The notes under the pieces are model-generated. The model saw nothing but the letters and a program-made list of their open reading frames with translations. It made no database searches and was not told where the DNA came from. The translations under genes were made by a program, and so were the position numbers. This document shows positions 7,133 through 13,242 of a DNA stretch of 20,199 nt, piece by piece. Positions within the stretch are counted from its first letter, which is position 1, and the number at the start of each line of letters is the position of its first letter. This DNA is from a virus: IMG/VR virus record IMGVR_UViG_3300020188_000071, positions 1-20,199 of that record, one strand, 5' to 3'.

Positions 7133-7686
7133 TATACAAATGGTTTTCCTACTATCCAGCCAACTAAAGTTTTTCTAACACCGGATGTTACTTTGTGTAC
7201 TTTGTGCCAGATATGTGAGGGAAAAATTATTATTGAACCTTTTTTTAAAAAGTGTGATGTTATTATATTCTTTTCATTGATAGGGTGTGGAGAACATAGT
7301 TCAAATAAACCACCATCATAATCATCATTTAAACAAATAGTAAAACTTAACTTTCTAATTAAACCATTATCATATGGTTTTAAACGACTATCTATATGCC
7401 AATCATAAAAATCATTTTTATTATAAACTGTATATTGTAATGGTTCAAACTCTCTTAATAAAAAGTTCCAACCAGATTTCTCATTTGCTTCATTTATTAC
7501 TTTAGTTATTTCTGTTTCTATATTTCTATCTTTAATAAATGAAATTTTAGAATTTCTATTTGATTGATTACCGCTAGTTATTTTTGCTTTTTCTAGTTTC
7601 TTATTTTGGCCTACTTTTATTATATTATCACAAAAAGATTGTGAAAAGGCTAGTTCTTTTATATAATGAGAAGTATTTAAAAACAT
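7132..7686 (-). CDS. 2-oxoglutarate/Fe(II)-dependent dioxygenase (prolyl-4-hydroxylase-like)
   Basis: The double-stranded beta-helix of the P4Hc family is recognisable. The iron ligands are HID (His97, Asp99) and His161 in SHIWHKV, and the 2-oxoglutarate-binding Arg171 lies in TSGVRKTLVGWIVG. The stretch LSFTICLNDDYDGGLFEL (113-130) is the characteristic 'LN..DYeGGxxxL' core and KKGSIIIFPSHIWH the penultimate strand. With 184 residues the fold is essentially complete, so activity is plausible. The substrate cannot be read from the sequence. Related phage enzymes have been proposed to modify proteins or nucleobases, or to act in 2-oxoglutarate metabolism. It sits between uvsY and uvsW with 2 bases and a one-base overlap to its neighbours, so it is co-expressed with recombination genes. 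Confidence 0.92.
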   Translation of the reverse strand: MFLNTSHYIKELAFSQSFCDNIIKVGQNKKLEKAKITSGNQSNRNSKISFIKDRNIETEITKVINEANEKSGWNFLLREFEPLQYTVYNKNDFYDWHIDSRLKPYDNGLIRKLSFTICLNDDYDGGLFELCSPHPINEKNIITSHFLKKGSIIIFPSHIWHKVHKVTSGVRKTLVGWIVGKPFV

Positions 7687-7688
7687 TG

Positions 7689-8117
7689 TTAAATAGCACC
7701 ACTTGTAAACTTTCTCCAGTCTATGGCGTTTTTAATAGTAAAACCTCTATTACCTATTTGTCTAATTGTTCTATCTAAAAAATCAACTGTAGTGTTTAAA
7801 TAGTCAACTTTTTGTTTTTGTTTTTGTAAATCAATATCTGAATCTAAATATTTGTCTATATCTGTTCTTAATATTTTTAAATCAAAAGGTTTTTCGGCAT
7901 ATACAGAAGCGTCTGCCTTTCCTGTATAATATTCCCACTTTTCCTTTTTCATAATATTATATTCAGTTTCAGCACGACTCAACATTAACTTATACTTTGT
8001 TAAGTGTTTTATATATTGATTGTGTAATTGAGGTGTCTTTAATGATTCTAAATCTAGTTCTGTATCATTAATTTTTAGGTCTTTATCGGCCTGTTCTTGT
8101 AGTTTTTCTAAATCCAT
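7689..8117 (-). CDS. uvsY: UvsY, recombination mediator
   Basis: This is the recombination mediator that helps load the UvsX recombinase on ssDNA covered by gp32. It has 142 residues against 137 in T4 and is largely helical and charged: a long heptad-like stretch (TPQLHNQYIKHLTKYKLMLS) leads to KKEKWEYYTGKAD (57-69), the LKILRTDIDKYLDSD helix and the C-terminal FTIKNAIDWRKFTSG segment, all typical of UvsY. It is the first gene of an operon with the oxygenase, uvsW, the Sm-like gene and one unknown. A GGAG lies 5 nt before the ATG, but it is part of the spacer between the -10 and the start, so it may not be present in the mRNA. Confidence 0.93.
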   Translation of the reverse strand: MDLEKLQEQADKDLKINDTELDLESLKTPQLHNQYIKHLTKYKLMLSRAETEYNIMKKEKWEYYTGKADASVYAEKPFDLKILRTDIDKYLDSDIDLQKQKQKVDYLNTTVDFLDRTIRQIGNRGFTIKNAIDWRKFTSGAI

Positions 8118-8126
8118 AATATCTCC

Positions 8127-8155
8127 ATTTTATCACAAAAGCTTTTAAAAGTAAA
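8127..8155 (-). promoter_or_regulatory. Sigma70-like extended -10 promoter of the uvsY operon
   Basis: On the minus strand TTTACT (8155-8150), a 17-nt spacer (8149-8133) and TAAAAT (8132-8127) are preceded by TGTGA, forming an extended -10. The block TTGTGATA is shared with the leftmost promoter. The ATG of uvsY is 9 nt beyond the -10, so the predicted leader is only about 3 nt. The spacer contains the perfect 10-bp palindrome AAAAGCTTTT (8137-8146), a possible operator. The promoter occupies the 42-base gap after the second tail-tube-like gene. Confidence 0.6.
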
Positions 8156-8159
8156 GTTT

Positions 8160-8786
8160 TTATGATGTTGTAACGCTAGTTGTAGATGAACCTACAGTAG
8201 CAAAGTCATATATTTCATAATTAAAGTTAACAGTTGCCGTCAAATATTCAACATCTGTTGCTTGTTGATTGTAGTCTAGTCCTGTCAATGAAGTAGGAAA
8301 CACATTTCTAAATCTTACTTCTAATTGAGGATTATTTTTACTTGTTAATACAGTAAGTGTGGCGTCTGAATATGTACCACCAACATTAGGTGAACCATAT
8401 TTTACTTTACCTGGTTCTGTACTGATAGACTGATTTTTGGCTGGAAATCTATCATCACCAGCTGAAACCAAACCTCTAAATTCTGAATAGTCACGTGGAA
8501 AACCTAAACCGACTAACCAACCGTGTATTTCTTGGAAGTTTTCTAAATTTTCATCAACTAAAAATGTCATATTTAAAGCTTCATAAGTTAATTTATCACC
8601 AGGCAAAGGTAAATCTTTAAAAGGTGTCTGCTGTGTAATATTACCACCAAGTGTTATACCTGGTATATTTACTGCTGTACAAAAATATTCTACTTTTGGT
8701 AATTTAAGTATGTTAAATTTAAACTGTGTGGGGCTGGCATAATCTTGTGCCGTTGGTTGCCTACTATATGATTTTGTAGTTGTCAT
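8160..8786 (-). CDS. Tail-tube-fold protein (gp19-like paralogue; positional counterpart of gp3)
   Basis: This 208-residue structural protein resembles the gp19 encoded further upstream. The pattern 'SPTQFKFNILKLPKVEYFCTAVNIPGI' (19-45) parallels the 'ANQFKVIMPFPG...CQGTSIPAM' start of gp19. The C-terminal 'VRFRNVFPTSLTGLDYNQQATDVEYLTATVNFNYEIYDF' parallels gp19 'LRGAFPTSIGEIALDYDEKTAIETFPVTFQYQYF'. This is the tube fold used by gp19, and in T4 also by gp48 and gp54. In marine T4-like phages a gene after gp23 is often labelled gp3 (tail terminator), so position suggests gp3 while sequence suggests a tube-fold component. I cannot settle which. It is preceded by an exact TATAAATA late box 5 nt from the ATG and has no RBS. 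Confidence 0.8.
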   Translation of the reverse strand: MTTTKSYSRQPTAQDYASPTQFKFNILKLPKVEYFCTAVNIPGITLGGNITQQTPFKDLPLPGDKLTYEALNMTFLVDENLENFQEIHGWLVGLGFPRDYSEFRGLVSAGDDRFPAKNQSISTEPGKVKYGSPNVGGTYSDATLTVLTSKNNPQLEVRFRNVFPTSLTGLDYNQQATDVEYLTATVNFNYEIYDFATVGSSTTSVTTS

Positions 8787-8791
8787 ATTAC

Positions 8792-8799
8792 TATTTATA
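8792..8799 (-). promoter_or_regulatory. T4-type late promoter TATAAATA (predicted leaderless transcript)
   Basis: This is an exact TATAAATA on the minus strand (8799-8792). In T4 late promoters this box covers about -13 to -6, so +1 falls on the sixth base after it. Here five bases (GTAAT) separate the box from the ATG at 8786, placing +1 on the A of the start codon. The box begins 3 bases past the stop codon of the preceding 79-residue gene. Confidence 0.75.
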
Positions 8800-8801
8800 T
8801 A

Positions 8802-9041
8802 CTATTTAGGAAGTGTTCCTGATTCACCTAGTTTCTTAATGGCCTCACCTATAACACTTATACTTTCACCGTCTTTTTTACAAGGGTTTTCTTCAGTAGA
8901 TACTTGGTATTCTTCACATATGGGTAGTGTTTCATCTACTTTAATTTTTTCTACTTCACAAGCATTTGCCCAAGTAAAAATAAGCAAAATTATTAGTGTT
9001 ATAATGAATATGTAAAAGTATTGAATTAGTATTTTCTTCAT
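8802..9041 (-). CDS. Small secreted or membrane-anchored protein, 79 aa, unknown
   Basis: The N-terminus is a clear export signal: MKK, then an uninterrupted hydrophobic core (about residues 4-24), then TWANAC, which offers an ANA signal-peptidase I site before Cys28. The site is not a standard lipobox because the -3 position is Ala, so lipid attachment is less likely. The mature part has about 52 residues, is polar and acidic, with cysteines at 28, 42 and 54 (ACEVE, ICEEY, NPCKK), suggesting periplasmic exposure with one disulfide. No family is recognised. Host-envelope targets (superinfection exclusion, lysis timing, spanin-like role) are possible but unproven. It lies between the gp23 terminator and a late promoter, with only a poor TATAAATA-like sequence (ACTAAATA) upstream, so its own expression signal is unclear. 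Confidence 0.75.
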   Translation of the reverse strand: MKKILIQYFYIFIITLIILLIFTWANACEVEKIKVDETLPICEEYQVSTEENPCKKDGESISVIGEAIKKLGESGTLPK

Positions 9042-9065
9042 AGTTGTCCTGTATTTAGTGCATAA

Positions 9066-9096
9066 AAAAAGGGCGGTTTTTTAGGCCGCCCTTTTT
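9066..9096 (-). terminator. Rho-independent terminator after gp23
   Basis: An 11-bp perfect stem (AAAAAGGGCGG at 9066-9076 and CCGCCCTTTTT at 9086-9096) closes a 9-nt loop and has T-runs on both sides. On the minus-strand RNA the GC core is followed by about seven U. It lies 16 bases after the major capsid stop codon. The structure is symmetrical, so it could also stop transcription from the other strand, but no plus-strand gene is present. Confidence 0.9.
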
Positions 9097-9112
9097 AAAT
9101 AAATCAAAATGA

Positions 9113-10477
9113 TTACATTAAGTTCGCTACTTTGACTCTTCTGTAGTATCTGTTAGCGTTAGCATTACCAGCGCCATTGATTACAGCATTGTCAGATACG
9201 CCTGCTTCAGCAAATGGGTTTGCTTGTAAGCCGTATCTTGTTTTGAACCCAATTTTAGGTTGGAAAGTGTCCTGACCAACAGCTCTTACCATTTGTAGAG
9301 GTACATATGGGCAGTAGAATATACCAGCATCATATGGTGAAGTACCTTTGTAACCTACAACAAAGTATTGAGCAGCAGCGTTATTAGCACTATATGGATC
9401 AATGTACACTTTGTACTTACCGTTTAATACACCAGCAAAAGTATTACCTGTGTCGTCAACGTTTAGGTTATTGTTAAGAGCAGGTGTGTAGTCTAACACG
9501 CCAGCCATTTGAAGTGCAGAAGCGACATCTGAAGAACAGATAATCATATTTCCTCTACCTCTTCTTGTTCTTTGAGCGATAACGTTTGCTTCTCTCTCAA
9601 CTTGGAACATTAGGCCTTTAAATCTCTCAACTGACCATCTACCGTTTGAGTCTGTATCTAAATCAAAGATACCAGCAGTAGTTGTGTTGATAGCATTAAC
9701 AGAACCAATCGCTGTAGAAGCGTTGTCTGATGCACCGATTTCAGCGTTGATGTAAATTGTTCTTACAACTTCTCTATTGATTTCCGCAAGGATCTCAGCA
9801 GATAGGATGTTAGCCAATTCTGTTTCAGCGTCTAAACCGTGGATTGCTTTAAGGTCTTGTGCAAGTTCCATAGTGTACTCAGCTTTAAGAGCTCTTGACT
9901 TAGCAGTCACAGTTGATTTCTCAATTGAGAAAGCCATTTGAGCAAAAGCGTTATTAGCAGAATCACCTAAAGCTTCAGCAGTAGCAGTTGCCATACCTTG
10001 GCCTCTAGTGTAAGCACCAGCAGGATCATCATTTAATAAACCTGGGTTTGCACCAGATTGAGTTGGTCCAGAAGCGGCAGTTGAGTCACCAGCAGCATTT
10101 CTACTAGAGAAATCTGTGTCAGCTTCGTCAAATAATGCTTCAGTACCTGATTGGTTAGTATATCTGCTTCTCATAGCAAAGATAAGGCCAGTTGGTCCAG
10201 TCATTGGCTGAACGCCAGCAATATCGTAAGCAATCAAATTAGGCATAGCTCTTCTAACTAAAGAAATTAGGATTGGATCCCAATTTTGAACTGATGAACC
10301 AGTTGCGTTAGTTGGAGCAGCTTCATTTAAGAAAGCAGCGTCTTCTTTTGATGCTCTCTCTTGGTTTTCCAAGATAGTAGCAGTAACGGCACGTCTGTAA
10401 GAATCCGTGATCTTTGGAAGATCAGCGTGTTCTAGGACTGGCTGCCATTTTTTTTCGTATTGTTCTGATAAATACAT
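9113..10477 (-). CDS. 23: gp23, major capsid protein
   Basis: This is the HK97-fold protein of the capsid hexamers. Diagnostic gp23 sequence is present: LVRRAMPNLIAYDIAGVQPMTGPTGLIFAMRSRY (about 73-106), the region amplified in marine gp23 surveys. GYKG near the C-terminal third and a C-terminal block KPKIGFKTRYGLQANPFAE also fit. The N-terminal propeptide carries LNE (50-52) followed by Ala, matching the L/I-x-E specificity of the gp21 protease, so mature protein would begin at Ala53. It has 454 residues against 521 in T4; the difference is mostly in surface-exposed insertions, as usual in marine relatives. Codon use and GC are higher than in neighbouring genes, as expected for a very highly expressed gene. 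It follows gp22 by 21 bases with an RBS (GGGAGAT) but no promoter, and ends at a strong terminator. Confidence 0.98.
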   Translation of the reverse strand: MYLSEQYEKKWQPVLEHADLPKITDSYRRAVTATILENQERASKEDAAFLNEAAPTNATGSSVQNWDPILISLVRRAMPNLIAYDIAGVQPMTGPTGLIFAMRSRYTNQSGTEALFDEADTDFSSRNAAGDSTAASGPTQSGANPGLLNDDPAGAYTRGQGMATATAEALGDSANNAFAQMAFSIEKSTVTAKSRALKAEYTMELAQDLKAIHGLDAETELANILSAEILAEINREVVRTIYINAEIGASDNASTAIGSVNAINTTTAGIFDLDTDSNGRWSVERFKGLMFQVEREANVIAQRTRRGRGNMIICSSDVASALQMAGVLDYTPALNNNLNVDDTGNTFAGVLNGKYKVYIDPYSANNAAAQYFVVGYKGTSPYDAGIFYCPYVPLQMVRAVGQDTFQPKIGFKTRYGLQANPFAEAGVSDNAVINGAGNANANRYYRRVKVANLM

Positions 10478-10498
10478 TTGTTTTTATCTCCCGTTTTA

Positions 10499-11662
10499 TT
10501 ATTTCGACAATTTAATGTCTTTTGTTTTACTTATAGCGGCGGTATAAGCAGCCATAGCATTAGATAAATCTTCAGGTTGTGAAGATTCGCCTGCCGCTAC
10601 ATCATCTATCTCATTACCACTAGCTTCAACTTTTTTACCAAAGTAACTTTCTTTGATAGTTGCAACTTTAGTTGTAAAGTCTTTCTCATTAGAATACTCA
10701 ACTTCTTCAGCAAGTTTGTTGAATTTCTCTTTAGCAGTGTCAGCTAAATCAGCAGACATTTCATCAATGATGTCTTGTCTTTTCATTTCGCCATTTGCTT
10801 TGTTTAGTTCAACATTCTTTTCTACTTGTTCGTTAAGTTTCTTTTCAAGCTCTTCAATTTTGTTTGCTTGATCTTCTAGTACATTGTATTTCTCATCTGG
10901 AACATCAATGTAATGATCTTCAAACAATTTCTTTAAGCCAGAAATAAAGTCTTCAGCGATCTCACCTTTGATTCCTCTTTCGATAGCGATAGAGTTCTCT
11001 TTCATCCATTCTTCAACTACGTAGTTTAAGTATGAATCAACTTTTTCAGTAAGTTCAGCTTTCTGAGCTTCAGTTTCTTCTTTTAATTTTTCTTCATAAC
11101 TAGCATTCATCTTTTTCTTCATTTCTGAAACTTTTGATTTCAGAGCAGCTTCAAAGATTGTAGATGCTTTTGCTTTGAAGTCTTCCGATAAGTCTTCATC
11201 TTTAGTTAAAGCTTCAACGTCTGCAGATACGTCAATTAAATCTTCTTCAGATTCTTCTTTCATATCTTTTTTCTTTTCGTCTTCGTGTGACATCTCTTTT
11301 TTATCTTGCGATTTTTTAAGAGCGTCTAGCGCTGCTTTTGGCATTTCGCCTTCTTTAACTTCAGATTTTTTCTCATCCGAATCAGTTTCTTCTTCCTCTT
11401 TTAGCTTAGGCATAGCGTCAGCTGAACCTTGAGCTTTTTGTTGAGGATCACCAGAAACTTGACTTATTTTCTTTGTGGCGTCAGGATTGCTGTCAGTCGG
11501 TTTAGTAACCGCTGAGCCTAAATCTTCAGCATCATTTTTCAGATGAGAAGGTTCAGCCGCTACAGCATTCTTTTTTGGAGCATCAGCTTGCGGATTAGCA
11601 GCGTTAGCTTCTAATACAGCTTCTTGTTCCATCGCCTCAATAGTTTTTTCTGTTTCGGCCAT
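10499..11662 (-). CDS. 22: gp22, prohead scaffold (major core) protein
   Basis: This is a scaffolding protein around which gp23 assembles, later cut to peptides by gp21. Composition is typical: extremely rich in Glu, Lys, Asp and Ala, with almost no aromatic residues before about 205. The first half (about 1-150) is a low-complexity acidic region (DSDEKKSEVKEGE, MKEESEEDLIDVSADVEAL). The second half is a long coiled coil (about 165-330: EEKLKEETEAQKAELTEKVD, KIEELEKKLNEQVEKNVELN). VVEEWMKENSIAIERGIKGEIAEDFISGLKKLFEDHYIDVPDEKYNVL (212-260) is the conserved core. At 387 residues it is clearly longer than T4 gp22 (269), because of the acidic N-terminus. L/I-x-E sites (LSE, LFE, LKE) are available for gp21. 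It has its own late promoter and a strong AAGGAG RBS. Confidence 0.9.
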   Translation of the reverse strand: MAETEKTIEAMEQEAVLEANAANPQADAPKKNAVAAEPSHLKNDAEDLGSAVTKPTDSNPDATKKISQVSGDPQQKAQGSADAMPKLKEEEETDSDEKKSEVKEGEMPKAALDALKKSQDKKEMSHEDEKKKDMKEESEEDLIDVSADVEALTKDEDLSEDFKAKASTIFEAALKSKVSEMKKKMNASYEEKLKEETEAQKAELTEKVDSYLNYVVEEWMKENSIAIERGIKGEIAEDFISGLKKLFEDHYIDVPDEKYNVLEDQANKIEELEKKLNEQVEKNVELNKANGEMKRQDIIDEMSADLADTAKEKFNKLAEEVEYSNEKDFTTKVATIKESYFGKKVEASGNEIDDVAAGESSQPEDLSNAMAAYTAAISKTKDIKLSK

Positions 11663-11681
11663 TGAAAATCTCCTTTTTTTC

Positions 11682-11699
11682 TTTATAAACGTTTATAAA
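11682..11699. repeat. Perfect 18-bp palindrome in the gp22 leader
   Basis: TTTATAAACGTTTATAAA is its own reverse complement. It lies between the predicted late transcription start (about 11709) and the gp22 RBS, so it will be transcribed and can form a short hairpin just before the RBS, or act as a DNA site for a dimeric protein. The half-site TTTATAAA also overlaps the TATAAA core of late promoters. Confidence 0.85.
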
Positions 11700-11714
11700 T
11701 TTTCTTTGTAGATA

Positions 11715-11722
11715 TATTTATA
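11715..11722 (-). promoter_or_regulatory. T4-type late promoter of gp22-gp23
   Basis: An exact TATAAATA (minus strand, 11722-11715) begins 3 bases past the gp21 stop codon. The predicted +1 at 11709 gives a 47-nt leader that contains the 18-bp palindrome. The sequence after the box, TATCTACAA, is shared with the gp18 promoter. This is the only promoter seen for gp22 and the major capsid gene. Confidence 0.85.
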
Positions 11723-11725
11723 AAA

Positions 11726-12370
11726 CTACAGCTTTTTAAGAAACGATTCGAAGACTTTTAATTTAGCTTCTTCTAATGAACGCTGTCTAGCGGTACGGAC
11801 TTGATTTTTCCAAGATTCTATGTCTTTTTCCTTGAGTACACCATTGTCCCAAATCCATTCTTTACTCTCCATAATACCTTCTACGAAAGCGTCTGGAGCA
11901 GATGGATCTGCCACAATATCAGCGGCCGTAGCTAAGTAAAAATCATCTTTTACATAGTTTACACCGTTTCTTTGTATTAAAGACCCCATACCTCGACTAG
12001 ATACTCCTAATTGAGCACCCTCGTCAATAAGACCTTTTACGATCTTTCCGTATGGTGTGTCCATAATTTTTGCCTCACCAATAAAATCTTTGCCGTCCTG
12101 TTTCAATGACTTAACCATATGACAAACTCTTTCTAAATTAACAGTCGGTCCGTCAGGATGTCCTAACTCGCCAAAGGCTCTATTTTTATTGATAAATTCT
12201 TTTGTGTATCGATTCACTTCTCTAACCAAGATTTCTCTAGGATAGACTCTTCCATTTCTATTTTTAATTTCAGATTGTAAGAATACACCTCTTATCTTGT
12301 ATTCTTTTTTGCCGTTATTTTCTTCTATAAGATATTCGGCGTTTTGTACTTCTTCGGAAATAAGTTTCAT
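11726..12370 (-). CDS. 21: gp21, prohead maturation protease
   Basis: This is the serine protease that cleaves scaffold and capsid propeptides at L/I-x-E sites inside the prohead. The herpesvirus-like protease elements are visible: FGELGHP with His71, GVSSRG with the nucleophile region Ser124/Ser125, and ADPSAPDAF (154-162). GRVYPREILVREVNRY (40-55) and IGEAKIMDTPYGKIVKGLID (97-116) are typical of the family. It has 214 residues against 212 in T4. A late promoter 21 bases upstream gives a leader of about 16 nt with an AGAGAGAG purine tract. It is followed at once by the gp22 promoter, so protease and scaffold can be adjusted separately. Confidence 0.96.
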   Translation of the reverse strand: MKLISEEVQNAEYLIEENNGKKEYKIRGVFLQSEIKNRNGRVYPREILVREVNRYTKEFINKNRAFGELGHPDGPTVNLERVCHMVKSLKQDGKDFIGEAKIMDTPYGKIVKGLIDEGAQLGVSSRGMGSLIQRNGVNYVKDDFYLATAADIVADPSAPDAFVEGIMESKEWIWDNGVLKEKDIESWKNQVRTARQRSLEEAKLKVFESFLKKL

Positions 12371-12391
12371 AAATTCTCTCTCTTATGTATA

Positions 12392-12399
12392 TATTTATA
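12392..12399 (-). promoter_or_regulatory. T4-type late promoter of gp21
   Basis: An exact TATAAATA on the minus strand (12399-12392). The predicted +1 is near 12386, 16 nt before the ATG at 12370. It sits in the 57-base gap after the small beta-type gene. A second GTTTATA just upstream (about 12410-12416) makes a short direct repeat with the box. Confidence 0.8.
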
Positions 12400-12427
12400 A
12401 ACTTTTTTATCTATAAACTACAATTAT

Positions 12428-12679
12428 TTAACTTCTCGGTGAGCCAACAGCCGCTACTGAACCTGCAAATGTAACTTCATCTGTAGGGTGTTTTTCTATA
12501 ATGATTTCATCACCCGCTAAATGTAAATAAGCAGTTCCAATAGTTACTGAACCACCGTCTTCTTTTAATGTTACTGTTTGAGCATTAGCTGTTGCTACAC
12601 ATCTAACAAAAACAGCTCCGCCAATATCATTGTCCGTAACGTTAGTTGTAGCAGAACCTTTTATTATAAATGTTGCCAT
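12428..12679 (-). CDS. Small beta-rich protein, 83 aa, possible virion protein
   Basis: This protein of 83 residues consists almost only of short alternating strands rich in Val, Thr, Ala and Gly: MATFIIKGSATTNVTDNDIGGAVFVRCVATANAQTVTLKEDG, SVTIGTAYLHLAGDEIIIEKHPTDEVTFAGSVAAVGSPRS. The 'MATxxIKGxAT..VT......VRxVATAxAxTVT......IGT..L.AGexxxIEKxPTDxV' pattern recurs, from memory, in small phage proteins of unknown role. The fold is probably a beta sandwich or barrel, as in decoration or fibre-attachment proteins. It has a good AGGAG RBS one base after the previous gene. T4 has no equivalent between its core genes and gene 21, so it is a lineage-specific insertion. A virion role is inferred from location only. 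Confidence 0.75.
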   Translation of the reverse strand: MATFIIKGSATTNVTDNDIGGAVFVRCVATANAQTVTLKEDGGSVTIGTAYLHLAGDEIIIEKHPTDEVTFAGSVAAVGSPRS

Positions 12680-12680
12680 T

Positions 12681-12923
12681 TTATTTTTCTCCTAATTGTT
12701 CTAATATTTCTTTATCAAAATATTCATCAAATTCTTCTAAATTAATATTATGAAATTCTGCTATCTTATTAACAGCATTTTCAAATCTTTTAATAGCATT
12801 ACCTTGTTCTTTTTCAATCAATTTAAATATATCACTTACAGCTTCTTTCATTTTAGGACTTAATTCCTTAAATGCTTTAGAATCTATTTGTAAGTTTTCT
12901 TTAACTATTCGGCTCACCTGCAT
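12681..12923 (-). CDS. Small helical protein in gp68 position, possible prohead core component
   Basis: This is an 80-residue, largely helical protein with a hydrophobic-polar periodicity: FKELSPKMKEAVSDIFKLIEKEQGNAIKRFENAVNKIAEFHNINLEEFDEYFDKEILEQLGEK. It has a Lys/Glu-rich middle and an acidic C-terminus. L/I-x-E triplets (LIE, LEE, ILE) occur and could be cut by gp21, as in prohead-core proteins. Position (portal - small gene - this gene - protease) corresponds to T4 gene 68, but I see no clear sequence match. It overlaps the preceding gene by 23 bases in another frame, with GGTG/GAAG before the ATG. Whether it is an assembly-core component or unrelated is open. Confidence 0.7.
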   Translation of the reverse strand: MQVSRIVKENLQIDSKAFKELSPKMKEAVSDIFKLIEKEQGNAIKRFENAVNKIAEFHNINLEEFDEYFDKEILEQLGEK

Positions 12924-13230
12924 CTTCTACACCTTGTGATAAGTCTATTTGTGCTTCACCATCAGCAGATTGTCCTGCTGTTGTAGTTGGCGAAATTGAA
13001 CCGTCTGGATTAAAAGTTCCTGGATCTGCTACAACCGGTTTAGGGTCGCTATAATCTGCTGCCTCAACATTTCCATTAAACATATTACCAGCAATATCTT
13101 TTCTAGCATTATCCAAAGCATTTGCTACTTTATCTCTTAAAGCGTCTTTAAATGCTTCTCCAGCATCTATGCTGTTACCTTGTGATAACTGATCTATAAA
13201 GTTTTTTGTGTTGTCATTTATATCTGCCAT
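12901..13230 (-). CDS. Putative prohead core protein (gp67 position)
   Basis: This 109-residue product has a helical N-terminal half, MADINDNTKNFIDQLSQGNSIDAGEAFKDALRDKVANALDNARKDIAGNMFNG, and a disordered C-terminal half rich in Pro, Gly, Ser and Asp. The element 'GNxxxAGEAFKDALRDKVANALDxxRKDIAG' recurs, from memory, in small genes next to the portal in marine T4-like phages, where it is treated as a prohead core or structural protein. The acid/base mix and the location directly after gp20 correspond to T4 gene 67. No L/I-x-E cleavage site is visible, which differs from T4 core proteins. The gene has an RBS (AAAAGGAG) and begins 12 bases after gp20. Confidence 0.75.
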   Translation of the reverse strand: MADINDNTKNFIDQLSQGNSIDAGEAFKDALRDKVANALDNARKDIAGNMFNGNVEAADYSDPKPVVADPGTFNPDGSISPTTTAGQSADGEAQIDLSQGVEDAGEPNS

Positions 13231-13242
13231 AATTTACTCCTT

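Noticed and set aside
9052-9059. ACTAAATA before the 79-residue gene as a late promoter
   Set aside because: Two mismatches in the first two positions while the other four boxes are exact; kept only as a remark in the gene entry.
12428-12923. Assigning gene names 67 and 68 firmly to the two small genes after gp20
   Set aside because: Only position supports it; I see no diagnostic sequence identity with T4 gp67 or gp68, so symbols were left empty.
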